The notes under the pieces are model-generated. The model was given only the letters and a program-made list of their open reading frames with translations. It searched no databases and was not told where the DNA came from. Both the position numbers and the translations under genes were made by a program. Of a stretch of DNA of 64,000 nt, positions 1-8,535 are shown piece after piece. How positions within the stretch are numbered: position 1 is the stretch's first letter; the number at the start of each line of letters is the position of its first letter. The stretch is from Scopulibacillus daqui (GTDB taxonomy: Bacteria; Bacillota; Bacilli; Bacillales; Sporolactobacillaceae): NCBI RefSeq assembly GCF_016908855.1, contig NZ_JAFBER010000001.1, positions 330,916 through 394,915 on the forward strand, given 5' to 3'.

Positions 1-243
1 GAAGAATTGCAATTAATGAAGGAAATAAAAGAACTTCACGGCAAAGCGATGGTCATTGCAGCAAGCGGCAACAATCGTACTAATCTTCATGCAGAACTTG
101 ATTTTGAAGTGAGTCATTTGACAAATGAACAGGCGGGTCTGATTGGCTTAGTCATCGTCCAATTAATGGGCTGCTATCTTGCCGAACAAAAGGGGCTTAA
201 TATTGACAGCCCGCGGAATCTTACGCAAGTCGTTAAGCTGTAA
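1..243 (+). CDS. SIS-domain sugar isomerase/deaminase, C-terminal fragment
   Basis: This is the 3' end of a gene that enters from the left edge; the reading frame is open from base 1, so the real start lies outside. The last ~80 residues end in KGLNIDSPRNLTQVVKL, the usual tail of a GlmS/AgaS-like SIS (sugar isomerase) domain, in which phosphosugars are isomerised or deaminated. The stop is 12 bases before the aldolase start, so it belongs to the same operon. Without the N-terminus it cannot be told whether a glutaminase domain is present. The place before an aldolase and a PfkB kinase suggests an AgaS-like ketose/aldose step. Confidence 0.75.
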   Translation, partial: EELQLMKEIKELHGKAMVIAASGNNRTNLHAELDFEVSHLTNEQAGLIGLVIVQLMGCYLAEQKGLNIDSPRNLTQVVKL

Positions 244-255
244 GGAGGAAATGCC

Positions 256-1107
256 ATGCCATTAGCAACGTTAAACGATGTTTTAACAGAATTAAAAGAT
301 AAGCCGGCAGCAATCGGTGCATTTAATGCTCATTATTTGGACATTATTCCGCACCTGATCAAAGCGGCTGAATCGCAACAGGCGCCGTTAATTATGCAAA
401 TTACAGAAGCTACGCTTCAAAACAGCGGTATAGACAATGTGATAAGCCTATCTATGCGGCTTATAGAAAAGTCTTCTATACCTATAGTGATTCATTATGA
501 TCATGGCAAAGACATAGACCGTGTTAAAGCCTGTATAGATGCCGGGTTTAGTTCAGTCATGTATGACGGCTCCAAATTGCCTTATGAAGAAAATGTTAAG
601 CGCACAAAAGAAATTGTTGCCTATGCAAGGCCTAAAGGAGTGTCTGTTGAAGCAGAAATAGGTCATGTCGGCACGGTGTCGGGAGAAGGAGGCGATGCTT
701 TCTATACCCATCCAGACAACGCAAGTGAATTTGCCCGGATCACAAACGTAGACGCATTGGCTGTTTCTATCGGTACTCAGCATGGCTTGTACAAGGATAC
801 TCCAAAACTTGATATTGAACGCTTGAAATCTATCCATAGAAAAGTAGACGTCCCGCTTGTTTTACATGGTGCCTCCGGTGTCCCTGATGAAGACATAAAA
901 AAAGTGACCGCTTATGGCATTTGCAAGATTAATATCGCAAGTGAATTAAAAGCGCCTTGGGCACAAGCGATTAGAGATTTCCAAAAAGAAAACCCTGATG
1001 AATATGATCCAAGAAAAATTCTTGAACCGGCACACAAAGCTTATGTCAAAGCGGTAAAAGAAAAAATGTCTCTTCTAGGGTGGAATCATGCCGCTGTTAA
1101 CCATTAA
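256..1107 (+). CDS. Class II fructose/tagatose-bisphosphate aldolase
   Basis: A zinc-dependent aldolase of the FbaA/GatY/KbaY/IolJ family, which splits ketose 1,6-bisphosphates into two triose phosphates in the cytoplasm. Its 283 residues match the family length. Visible motifs are GAFNAHYLDI (21-30), HYDHGKD around 80-86 with the catalytic Asp and a zinc His, EAEIGHVGT (~132-140), GTQHG, and LHGASG, which supplies another zinc ligand and phosphate binding. AAGGAGGAA precedes the ATG. The 3' end overlaps the PfkB kinase by 20 bases, so translation is probably coupled. A kinase-aldolase pair suggests a phosphorylated ketose substrate; fructose-, tagatose- or deoxygluconate-type sugars cannot be separated by eye. 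Confidence 0.88.
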   Translation: MPLATLNDVLTELKDKPAAIGAFNAHYLDIIPHLIKAAESQQAPLIMQITEATLQNSGIDNVISLSMRLIEKSSIPIVIHYDHGKDIDRVKACIDAGFSSVMYDGSKLPYEENVKRTKEIVAYARPKGVSVEAEIGHVGTVSGEGGDAFYTHPDNASEFARITNVDALAVSIGTQHGLYKDTPKLDIERLKSIHRKVDVPLVLHGASGVPDEDIKKVTAYGICKINIASELKAPWAQAIRDFQKENPDEYDPRKILEPAHKAYVKAVKEKMSLLGWNHAAVNH

Positions 1108-2035
1108 TTTAAATCCTGCTGTCGATACGGTCTGCCGTGTTAAATCATTTAATACCCATCATGTTAATCGGGCTTATGAAGTAGTCAAGACAGCAGGCGG
1201 CAAAGGCAATAATGTCGCAAGAATTGCAAGAAGTGCTGGTGAAGAAGTTTATAGCCTATGCTTTCTGGGCGGCGCGAGCGGTGCGTGGATAGCTAAACAA
1301 TTGACAGAGTCAGGCATTTATCCAGTAAGCGTAGAAGTTGGCGAGGATACAAGAACTTGTATCGCCGTAGTTGATGAAAGGGATAACAGTGTGACAGAGC
1401 TGTTGGAACCGGGACCTGTCATTTCACAAGAACAGCAAAACCGTTTACTTGACAAATTATTAGACTTGCTGCGCTCGAAAACGTTTGATTGCATAACCTT
1501 ATCGGGAAGCTTGCCGAAAGGGTTAACGAATGAATGGCTGGATCAGTTATTTGCTGAATTATGTTCGCATGATATTCCTTTTATCGTTGATACGAGTGAC
1601 AGCCGAGTATTAGATCTTCTGCATCATAAGCCGACTGTCATTAAACCGAATGTTCAAGAATTGGAAAGTTGGATGGGAACTGCAATAAGAGAAGAAAACG
1701 ATATGATTCAAGCCGGGTATGATTTATGCCGCAAAGGCGCCAAAGCGGCGGTTGTATCTAGGGGAGAGAAGGGTCTCTTAGCCATCCGGAAAGAGTGTAT
1801 TTATAAGGTCAGTGTTCCCAAAGTTAACCCGGTCTCAACAGTAGGAGCCGGTGATGCACTTGTAGCTGGGCTAGCTTTAGGATTTATCAACCAGCTCCCA
1901 TGGCCCGAGATATTACGGAAGTCAGCCGGATTCGGAACTGCCGCAACATTAAGCTATACAACCGGAAGGATAGACAGCGGCTCGCTGCCATCATTAGTCA
2001 ATCAAGTGACAATTAAAAAAATACAGCCAGTCTAA
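1088..2035 (+). CDS. PfkB-family sugar-phosphate kinase (1-phosphofructokinase/tagatose-6-P kinase type)
   Basis: This enzyme uses ATP to make a ketose bisphosphate that the preceding aldolase would cleave. The 315 residues open with LTINLNPAVD, typical of the LacC/FruK branch. They carry the substrate loop AGGKGNNVAR (~36-45) and the C-terminal PfkB signature STVGAGDALVAG, with the catalytic Asp at about 256. The ATG lies inside the aldolase gene with only a weak ribosome site, consistent with coupling. LacC (tagatose-6-P) and FruK (fructose-1-P) look alike at this level, so specificity is left open. Confidence 0.88.
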   Translation: MPLLTINLNPAVDTVCRVKSFNTHHVNRAYEVVKTAGGKGNNVARIARSAGEEVYSLCFLGGASGAWIAKQLTESGIYPVSVEVGEDTRTCIAVVDERDNSVTELLEPGPVISQEQQNRLLDKLLDLLRSKTFDCITLSGSLPKGLTNEWLDQLFAELCSHDIPFIVDTSDSRVLDLLHHKPTVIKPNVQELESWMGTAIREENDMIQAGYDLCRKGAKAAVVSRGEKGLLAIRKECIYKVSVPKVNPVSTVGAGDALVAGLALGFINQLPWPEILRKSAGFGTAATLSYTTGRIDSGSLPSLVNQVTIKKIQPV

Positions 2036-2064
2036 AGACAAGGCTAACTAAGGAGGTGATGTTC

Positions 2065-3018
2065 GTGCCTTATGCTTTAGGCGTTGATATCGGAGGGACC
2101 AAAATTGCAGCTGGAATAGTCGACGAAACAGGCAAATGCTGTTTTAGAACCCAGCGTCCCAGCATACCGTGGGACCGAGAAAAAATGTTTCGCCAAGTCG
2201 TCCAATGCATCAGCGATATCGTCAGCCAATCGGGCTGTCCGATCGAAGAATTTGAAGGCATCGGCATTGGCGTTCCCGGCAAAGTAGACATTGAAAAGGG
2301 CATAGCGCTTTTTCAAAATAACTTGGAATGGACCGATTTTCCGTTAAAGGAACGCATTTTAGCAGAATTTCCTATAAAAAAGGCAGTGATCGACAACGAC
2401 GTTTATATGGCAGCTTTCGCTGAATGGGTGAAGAGAGGGCAAGAGCGCGAAACAACTTTTGTTTACTTAACGATAAGCACCGGTATTTCCTGCTGTACGA
2501 TTCATAACGGTGCGTTCATTCGCGGCGGTGCGAGATTCGCTGGAGAAATCGGCATGCTGCCAATGGCAAAAAACGCGCTAACCGGGGGCTGTGAAGATCG
2601 TTTGGAAGCAATAGCCTCCGGACCGGCGATTGAAAGATTAGCGGCCGAAAAAGTGCTGTCTTCCAATAAAAACAAACATTTTTTAAGTTCTTCTGTAAGC
2701 GCTGTCAGAAAAAACTGCAAGGAAATCTTGATGGCATACAGAAATCAAGAGCCGCATGCTATGGAAGTTATGAGTAGAGTGACGGACAGCCTCGCCAATG
2801 GCATTTATGCTGTAGCCTGTATTCTTGACCCCGACAGACTTGTCCTGGGAGGGGGCGTAATCAATCACAATCCTGATTTAATTGGCGCTGTTAAAGCCGC
2901 GTTAAGATCATATCTCACCTCTGGGCAGGAGGGTTTTATTGATCGTATTTGTCTGAGTATTTTGAAAGGTGATGCAGGGGTGATTGGCGCAGGATTAAGG
3001 TGCCACGCGCATTTTTGA
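2065..3018 (+). CDS. ROK-family sugar kinase lacking the zinc motif
   Basis: A cytoplasmic ROK-type kinase of about 317 residues. The N-terminal phosphate loop LGVDIGGTKIAAG (5-17) and the IDND catalytic-Asp region (~109-112) are present. The GTG at 2065 is chosen because AAGGAGGT ends 8 bases before it; the in-frame GTG at 2056 and ATG at 2059 overlap that site. ROK kinases normally have GEIGH followed by CxCGxxGC binding zinc. Here the His is Met (GEIGM) and only one Cys remains (GGCEDRLEAIASG), so the zinc site seems lost. The gene follows the PfkB gene by about 30 bases. The substrate could be glucose, an N-acetylated hexosamine or another hexose. Confidence 0.85.
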   Translation: MPYALGVDIGGTKIAAGIVDETGKCCFRTQRPSIPWDREKMFRQVVQCISDIVSQSGCPIEEFEGIGIGVPGKVDIEKGIALFQNNLEWTDFPLKERILAEFPIKKAVIDNDVYMAAFAEWVKRGQERETTFVYLTISTGISCCTIHNGAFIRGGARFAGEIGMLPMAKNALTGGCEDRLEAIASGPAIERLAAEKVLSSNKNKHFLSSSVSAVRKNCKEILMAYRNQEPHAMEVMSRVTDSLANGIYAVACILDPDRLVLGGGVINHNPDLIGAVKAALRSYLTSGQEGFIDRICLSILKGDAGVIGAGLRCHAHF

Positions 3019-3051
3019 TTAAATTGGAAAAGGTAAAAGGGGGAATGACGC

Positions 3052-4431
3052 TTGGGCTTACAAACAACCGCTCGGGCAGAAAAGCATTATTCGCCAAAGT
3101 TCGGCAGCATCGTCGCCGTTATGGCTGCAACTGTCGGTGTCATATATGGATACGATAATGGCTCGATCAGCGGCGCCTTGCCGTTTCTGACCAAGCAATA
3201 TCATTTAACGCCGGCTCTGCAGGGTGCGGTCACATCAACAGCAGTTTTGGGCAGTATTATTGGCGCTGTTTTCGGCGGAAGGATTGCGGATACGATTGGC
3301 CGCAAGAAAATGATGTTATTGATCGCATTAGGCTTTACTGTCTTTGCGTTATTCAGTGCTGTTCCAGTCGGGATATGGTGGCTTTTGCCCGTTCGTTTTT
3401 GTATAGGATTATGCATTGGTGCATCCGTGGTTGCGGCTCCCCTATTTATTGCTGAGTTTGCCCCGGCAAAAATACGGGGTTCCCTTCTAGTCAGCTACCA
3501 GATAGCCCAGACTATCGGTATTATCGCAGCCAATTTTATCGATTTCGGATTTTCTTTTTCAGGAAATTGGGAATTAATGCTTGGCATTTCGTGTATTCCA
3601 GCATTTCTTGTTACATTAGCTCTTATCCCGTTTCCCGATACACCGCGCTGGTATTTAATGAAAGGAAGAAGAGAGAAAGGCATAGAAACGCTGCAAAAAA
3701 TTGAACCGCCTGATAATGTTGCATCTGAACTTGCGAAGATTGATGAGGAATTAAAAATGAATGAAGGACGGTTTCGGGAAATTTTTCAAAAACGCTTTTT
3801 AAAGGCAGCGATTTTCGTCATTGTGTTCGGATTTCTTGTACAAATTACTGGCATTAATGCGATCGTCTATTACGCGCCTATCATTTTTAAAACCATCGGA
3901 CTTGCAACCTCAACATCTATTCTATCAGCAGCTATTATACAAGTATCATCACTTCTGGCAGAACTCATCTCATTTTTTTTAGTAGATCGCTGGGGGAGGC
4001 GTCCAACGCTCTTGACTGGGATTGGAGCGATGGTTATGTCAAGTCTTGTAATGGCGGTTTTATTTTTTGCAGGCCATTTCGATGGGGCAGGCATATACTT
4101 AGCTTTCTTAAGCGTGCTTGTTTTCAATATGGGATTTAATTTTGGCATGGGTTCCCTCGTATGGATTTATGCATCCGAATGTTTTCCGGCGCGTTTGCGG
4201 GCTGCAGGGGCATCGGCTTTATTGACAGCCGACCTCATTGCCAACTTCGTTGTTGCGCAAGTGTTCATCAGCGCGCTTCATGCCTTTGGCGGCGGCTGGA
4301 CGTTCTTTGTGTTTATGATTCTATCTTTGGCTGCCTGGTTCTTCATATTTATCCTTGCACCTGAAACAAAAGGACGGTCGCTTGAAGAAATTCATAACTA
4401 TTGGGACAATGGCGGCAGTTGGAATAAATAG
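3052..4431 (+). CDS. MFS sugar transporter (sugar porter family)
   Basis: A 459-residue, 12-helix major facilitator of the XylE/AraE/IolT sugar-proton symporter family. It has GGRIADTIGRKKM between helices 2 and 3, DTPRWYLMKGR at the end of the N-terminal half, DRWGRRPTLL in the second half, and the family C-terminal signature PETKGRSLEEI. The start is TTG at 3052, with AAAGGGGG ending 8 bases upstream. It is the last gene of the run begun by the SIS protein and would bring in the operon's sugar. Confidence 0.88.
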   Translation: MGLQTTARAEKHYSPKFGSIVAVMAATVGVIYGYDNGSISGALPFLTKQYHLTPALQGAVTSTAVLGSIIGAVFGGRIADTIGRKKMMLLIALGFTVFALFSAVPVGIWWLLPVRFCIGLCIGASVVAAPLFIAEFAPAKIRGSLLVSYQIAQTIGIIAANFIDFGFSFSGNWELMLGISCIPAFLVTLALIPFPDTPRWYLMKGRREKGIETLQKIEPPDNVASELAKIDEELKMNEGRFREIFQKRFLKAAIFVIVFGFLVQITGINAIVYYAPIIFKTIGLATSTSILSAAIIQVSSLLAELISFFLVDRWGRRPTLLTGIGAMVMSSLVMAVLFFAGHFDGAGIYLAFLSVLVFNMGFNFGMGSLVWIYASECFPARLRAAGASALLTADLIANFVVAQVFISALHAFGGGWTFFVFMILSLAAWFFIFILAPETKGRSLEEIHNYWDNGGSWNK

Positions 4432-4443
4432 AGATTAAACTTC

Positions 4444-4482
4444 ATGAAAGCACGCATTCTTTCAATGGGATTGTGTGCTTAT
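4444..4482 (+). terminator. Weak hairpin after the sugar operon
   Basis: AAGCACGCA pairs with TGTGTGCTT across a loop of about 17 bases. The following T-run is poor (ATTAAAA), so this is a possible, not a firm, transcript end. Confidence 0.35.
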
Positions 4483-4554
4483 TAAAATAGAAAGAGGTAT
4501 GAGGCAAGTTAAAGGAAAATAGATGATATAACTTTGATATAGGGAGGTCTGCAA

Positions 4555-5820
4555 ATGAAAAAACTCACAGCCGCATTAATAGGTGCCGGCGATAGAGGCG
4601 CGCATGCTTATGGGCCGTATGCTGTCAGCTATCCAAATGAATTGCAGTTCGTTGCTGTATGTGATCCTAACGAAGAGAGAAGCTTCAGGTTCGCGCAAAC
4701 CCACCGAATAGCTAAGGAACGGATCTACAGCTCGTGGGAAGATATTTTTGAACAGCCAAAATTAGCGGATATAATGGTGATCTGCACCTTGGACCGATTG
4801 CATTTTGAACCGGCCATTCGCGCTTTGGCGAAAGGATATCATGTCCTTCTTGAAAAGCCGATGTCCCCTGTTCCAGAAGAATGTATGAAAATGGCGAAAG
4901 CGGCGGAAGAGCATAACCGGTTATTGACCGTTTGTCATGTACTCAGATATACACCGTACTGGTCGGCAATGAAGAGAGTCATTAATGAGGGGAAAATTGG
5001 TGGCATTATTTCCATTCAACTCAATGAAAATGTCGGTTATTTACATATGGCTCATAGCTTTGTCCGGGGAAATTGGAATCGTTCCGATGTTACCAGTCCG
5101 ATGATTTTGCAAAAGTCATGTCACGATATGGATATTTTATCGTGGTTGATTGGCGAACCGTGTTTGCGGGTCAGCTCGTTCGGGTCTTTAAATCATTTTC
5201 GGAAGGAAAACGCGCCGAAGGGATCAGCGGCTTATTGTTTGGACGGCTGTGAGGTTTATCATGAATGTCCATTCTATGCACCGGGATTTTATTTGGATGA
5301 AGGCCGCAATTGGGCAAGGAAAATAACCGAAGACACCTCCCGTGAAGGTATTATTGAAGCGTTAAAGACAGGGCCATATGGAAAATGTGTCTATCAATCT
5401 GATAATAATGTCGTTGATCATCAAGTCGTTAATTTAGAATTTAAAGGCGGTGCGACTGCGGCATTTAGTTTGTGCGGATTAACTCATAATATCAGTCGAA
5501 ACATACAAGTGATGGGTACGAAAGGTGAAATTCGCGGTGATATGGAAACAAATTGTTTTATGGTATATGACTTTTTAACGAAAGAAGAAAATGAAGTCCA
5601 TGTTCATGCACCGCAATCTGGGCACGGCGGCGGAGATACGGCACTGATAAGAAGTTTTCTTCATGAAGTGCGCCATTTTCAAGGTCATCAAGGTCTTACG
5701 TCGGCCCGTACATCAGTGGAAAGTCATTTGATGGCTTTTGCGGCTGAAAAATCAAGATTAGATAATGGCAAACCGGTGAATTTGCTTGAATATAAGGACC
5801 AGCTTTTACAAAGCTTGTAA
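4555..5820 (+). CDS. Gfo/Idh/MocA family NAD(P)-dependent oxidoreductase with Cys-rich insert
   Basis: A 421-residue oxidoreductase. The N-terminal Rossmann fold has LIGAGDRGAHAYG (8-20), the EKP triad that contributes the catalytic Lys is at 100-102, and SCHDMDIL at ~189-196 supplies catalytic residues. An insert with Cys 228, 232 and 238 (CLDGCEVYHEC) resembles a metal or disulfide site seen in a subgroup of Firmicute members. GGGAGG precedes the ATG. It sits 120 bases behind the sugar permease in the same direction. It probably oxidises or isomerises the sugar before the kinase steps, or acts on an inositol-like polyol. The substrate is unknown. Confidence 0.85.
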   Translation: MKKLTAALIGAGDRGAHAYGPYAVSYPNELQFVAVCDPNEERSFRFAQTHRIAKERIYSSWEDIFEQPKLADIMVICTLDRLHFEPAIRALAKGYHVLLEKPMSPVPEECMKMAKAAEEHNRLLTVCHVLRYTPYWSAMKRVINEGKIGGIISIQLNENVGYLHMAHSFVRGNWNRSDVTSPMILQKSCHDMDILSWLIGEPCLRVSSFGSLNHFRKENAPKGSAAYCLDGCEVYHECPFYAPGFYLDEGRNWARKITEDTSREGIIEALKTGPYGKCVYQSDNNVVDHQVVNLEFKGGATAAFSLCGLTHNISRNIQVMGTKGEIRGDMETNCFMVYDFLTKEENEVHVHAPQSGHGGGDTALIRSFLHEVRHFQGHQGLTSARTSVESHLMAFAAEKSRLDNGKPVNLLEYKDQLLQSL

Positions 5821-5890
5821 GGGAAAACAGTTAAAAGCAAAGAGGAATTTTCGGAATATCGAATACCGCTATTTAAATTTTGGGAATAGC

Positions 5891-5919
5891 TTGACATTTT
5901 AAATGTTAACAATTATGCT
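5891..5919 (+). promoter_or_regulatory. SigA promoter of the glycine riboswitch-glyA transcript
   Basis: TTGACA (5891-5896) and TATGCT (5914-5919) are separated by exactly 17 bases. Transcription would begin near 5926, about 30 bases before the first aptamer. Confidence 0.7.
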
Positions 5920-5949
5920 AAACGTAACAATGACTTAATATGAGCGGAT

Positions 5950-6128
5950 GACGGTTGTGGGAGAGTGCATTGAGTAAGCCGCCGAAGGAGCAAGTTCCAA
6001 AAAGACCCTTGGAACCAATCTCTCAGGCAGACGAACCGCAGCGGGACGCATCTCTGGAGAGCGCGTATGCGAAATACGCCACCAAAGGGGAACTCTATCA
6101 ATCATAGAGTTAAACTCTCAGGTACAAA
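5950..6128 (+). promoter_or_regulatory. Tandem glycine riboswitch
   Basis: Two consecutive aptamers of the gcvT glycine-riboswitch class are recognisable. The first runs from GGGAGAGTGC (~5959) through GCCGCCGAAGGAGCAAG to AATCTCTCAGGCAGACGAACCGC (written here only as a landmark ending near 6039). The second runs from TCTCTGGAGAGCGC (~6051) through CGCCACCAAAGGGG to CTCTCAGGTACAAAGGACAG (~6115-6134). The alternating CTCTCAGG and CGCC-AAGG elements are diagnostic of the class. The 3' strand of the second aptamer also forms the 5' arm of the terminator that follows, the usual arrangement for a switch that turns transcription on when glycine is bound. It would let glycine induce glyA. Direction of control is inferred from the architecture. 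Confidence 0.92.
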
Positions 6129-6177
6129 GGACAGAGAAGGGTAGAGAAAGCTGCACTGCCTTTTTCTGTCCTTTTTT
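6129..6177 (+). terminator. Riboswitch-controlled intrinsic terminator
   Basis: GGACAGAGAAGG (6129-6140) pairs with CCTTTTTCTGTCC (6159-6171) and is followed by six T. The 5' arm overlaps the closing stem of the second glycine aptamer, so aptamer folding and terminator folding compete. Confidence 0.85.
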
Positions 6178-6285
6178 ATGCATATAAAGGCAGTGGAGCG
6201 TCTTGACTTTCAGAGTCGAGGAAAGTCTGCGTCGATTATCGGGAATATTCTAATGACTATCAAAAAAATACGAGGAGGCGTAAAA

Positions 6286-7536
6286 ATGAGTTTAAAACAA
6301 AATGATTCAATCATTTATGAAGCCATCGAAAAGGAGAATCATCGCCAGCATCAAACCTTGGAGCTCATTGCATCGGAAAACATTGTCAGCCAGGATGTAT
6401 TAGAAGCAATGGGCAGCGTGCTGACCAATAAATATGCGGAAGGCTATCCGGGAAAGCGCTACTATGGCGGATGCGAATTTGTTGATATCGCAGAACAGGC
6501 AGCTATTGAACGTCTAATTCAGCTCTTTGATGCCAAATATGCCAGTGTTCAACCTCATTCAGGCGCTCAAGCCAATCTCGCCGTTTTTTATGCGCTGCTT
6601 CAGCCGGGGGATAAAGTGATGGGAATGAATCTTTCACATGGCGGCCATTTAACTCATGGAAGTCCTGTCAGCATTTCTGGAAAATGGTTTGAAATTGTCT
6701 CTTACGGGGTTCGCAAAGATACGCAATTGATTGACTACGATGAACTGGAAAGCATTGCGAGAAAGGAAAAGCCGAAATTAATAATCGCAGGTACAAGCGC
6801 ATATCCAAGAACGATTGATTTTAAAAGGTTTAAAGACATTGCCGATCAAGTCGGCGCTAAATTGATGGTCGATATGGCGCATATTGCCGGACTTGTCGCA
6901 GCAGGTCTTCATCCATCACCGGTGCCTTACGCTGATGCAGTTACCAGTACAACACATAAAACTTTGCGCGGACCGCGCGGCGGCTTTATTTTAACTAACG
7001 ATGAGGCATTGATTAAGAAAATAAATAAAGCGGTGTTTCCGGGGATTCAAGGCGGGCCCCTTATGCATGTTATTGCCGCAAAGGCAGTTGCCTTTCGCGA
7101 AGCCCTGCAGCCGAGCTTTAAGGTCTATGCCAAACAAATTATTGAAAATGCAGCAACGCTTGGCGAAACATTAAAAAATGAAGGCGCGTCCCTTGTCTCA
7201 GGCGGAACGGATAATCATATTGTTCTTTTAGATTTGCGCCCTTGGCATTTAACCGGGAAAGAGGCAGAAAAATTATTAGAAGCAGCCGGCATAACAGTTA
7301 ATAAAAATACGATTCCGTATGATCCTGAAAAGCCGTTTGTGACGAGCGGTATCCGCATGGGAACAGCTGCTTTAACGACACGGGGCATGAAGCAGGATGA
7401 CATGGTGAAGATCGGGCAAGTCATTGCGAATGTCTTAAAAAACAAAGGAGATGAGGATGTTCTCAGTCAAGCAAAAGCAACAACAAAAGCCATTTGTGAT
7501 GCTTATCCATTATTTCAACAGCCGGCGCATGTATAA
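6286..7536 (+). CDS. glyA: Serine hydroxymethyltransferase
   Basis: A PLP enzyme interconverting serine plus tetrahydrofolate with glycine plus 5,10-methylene-tetrahydrofolate in the cytoplasm. The start is ATG 6286 behind CGAGGAGG, giving 416 residues, the family length; an open frame extends upstream into the terminator but lacks a ribosome site. [11 protein letters not shown] (~26-36), the YPGKRYYGG substrate loop (~54-62) and the PLP lysine in [11 protein letters not shown] (Lys225) are present. Control by a glycine riboswitch suggests the enzyme here works at least partly in the glycine-to-serine direction when glycine is in excess. No gcv genes are nearby. Confidence 0.97.
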   Translation: MSLKQNDSIIYEAIEKENHRQHQTLELIASENIVSQDVLEAMGSVLTNKYAEGYPGKRYYGGCEFVDIAEQAAIERLIQLFDAKYASVQPHSGAQANLAVFYALLQPGDKVMGMNLSHGGHLTHGSPVSISGKWFEIVSYGVRKDTQLIDYDELESIARKEKPKLIIAGTSAYPRTIDFKRFKDIADQVGAKLMVDMAHIAGLVAAGLHPSPVPYADAVTSTTHKTLRGPRGGFILTNDEALIKKINKAVFPGIQGGPLMHVIAAKAVAFREALQPSFKVYAKQIIENAATLGETLKNEGASLVSGGTDNHIVLLDLRPWHLTGKEAEKLLEAAGITVNKNTIPYDPEKPFVTSGIRMGTAALTTRGMKQDDMVKIGQVIANVLKNKGDEDVLSQAKATTKAICDAYPLFQQPAHV

Positions 7537-7675
7537 GAAGGCGCATTAGCCCGGTGCACGAAAGTTATTTTGGCATAGCCGGTTCAATAAAGCTCTTCAA
7601 CAGCGGAGAGGGCGTCGGCAGACAAGTTGAAATAAAGGTGTATGGCAAAAATGCCTTGAAAGAAGGTGGGATTCA

Positions 7676-7981
7676 ATGGTTATAAAGCTGACGGAATCAG
7701 CATTGAACAAGCTCAAAGAACAAATCATGACAGAAAAACAACTTCCGCGGATTGACGCCGATGTTAGAGGCGGATGCGGATTATCCGTGAACTTTACGCT
7801 TGTCTTTGATGAACCGCGCCGAAACGATGAAATAATTAAATTTGATGGCATTCAAATTCGCATCGATCGATTTACTAAACGTTATTTGGACGAAGAAACA
7901 CAAATTGATTATAGCCATGAACACGGCTTTTTCACAGGAGAAAGTTTTGCATCAAGCGCGTGTGCCATTGAAATTGATTAA
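7676..7981 (+). CDS. HesB/IscA-like iron-sulfur biosynthesis domain protein
   Basis: A 101-residue protein of the HesB/YadR-type fold, beginning MVIKLTESALNKL. It has a conserved GGCG at Cys34 and a second cysteine near the end (SSACAIEID, Cys96). Classical A-type scaffold proteins have three Cys (one plus a C-terminal CxC); only two are visible here, as in the YqkB/YneR-like side branch, so cluster binding is not assured. AGAAGGTGGG precedes the ATG. It is monocistronic, between glyA and a bidirectional hairpin. Confidence 0.78.
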   Translation: MVIKLTESALNKLKEQIMTEKQLPRIDADVRGGCGLSVNFTLVFDEPRRNDEIIKFDGIQIRIDRFTKRYLDEETQIDYSHEHGFFTGESFASSACAIEID

Positions 7982-8023
7982 CTGAAAGTATAGGCAGCGC
8001 TTTGTTAAACCATAAGCAATAAA

Positions 8024-8070
8024 AAGGGCTGATCAAAAAGACGCTTATAAATGCCTTTTTGAATCAGTCC
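8024..8070 (+). terminator. Terminator hairpin between convergent genes
   Basis: GGGCTGATCAAAAAG pairs with CTTTTTGAATCAGTCC across a short loop. It lies between the HesB-like gene and the oppositely oriented membrane-protein gene and could serve both. Confidence 0.6.
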
Positions 8071-8076
8071 TATTTG

Positions 8077-8535
8077 TTATAAAAGCCAACGATAGAATTG
8101 ATATATCAAGAACAGAAAGACTGCATAGCCGAAAATAGAATAAGTATGGTTCCAATCGGCACTATGAGCGAAAAAACCCCACTTTTCGGCGACGGCTTCA
8201 ATCAGGCTCACTAATAAACTTGCCAGCAATATAAATACGATCCTTAGAAAGGGATGCAAATGTTTGGCGATCTGTATATATACCGCTGTGAAAGCCGGCA
8301 ATATGAATAGTGTAAAAGCTATATTAATAGTAAACACATCCGGGAGGGGTCTTATTGGAAAAGCATACATTTTTTTGCCGACGAATATTAAATCCAAATA
8401 AGTCCCGATTAAAGAAACAAGGGAGATCGTTGCAAACAGCGCTCTTCGTTCATTTTGATTCTTCTTCTTCCCTGAGGAAAGCTTTTTTTGCCATAATCGT
8501 AAGTTCGATTTTTTCAAGCGTTTTACAGTATTCAT
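8077..8535 (-). CDS. CBO0543-type small membrane protein
   Basis: A multi-pass membrane protein with about four hydrophobic segments; the recognisable part begins near RALFATISLVSLIGTYLDL. The sequence FPIRPLPDVFTIN, followed by the EAVAEKWGFFAHS and WNHTYSIFGY elements, matches the CBO0543 family of unknown function common in spore-forming Firmicutes. The start is unclear: in-frame ATGs at 8535, 8550 and 8583 all lie inside the 3' end of the upstream DUF2515 gene, so the two overlap by at least 85 bases unless a non-ATG start further in is used. I give ATG 8535 as a compromise. Confidence 0.65.
   Translation of the reverse strand: MNTVKRLKKSNLRLWQKKLSSGKKKNQNERRALFATISLVSLIGTYLDLIFVGKKMYAFPIRPLPDVFTINIAFTLFILPAFTAVYIQIAKHLHPFLRIVFILLASLLVSLIEAVAEKWGFFAHSADWNHTYSIFGYAVFLFLIYQFYRWLL

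Noticed and set aside
3201..3416. Antisense frames inside the sugar permease
   Set aside because: Shadow frames without ribosome sites or recognisable domains.
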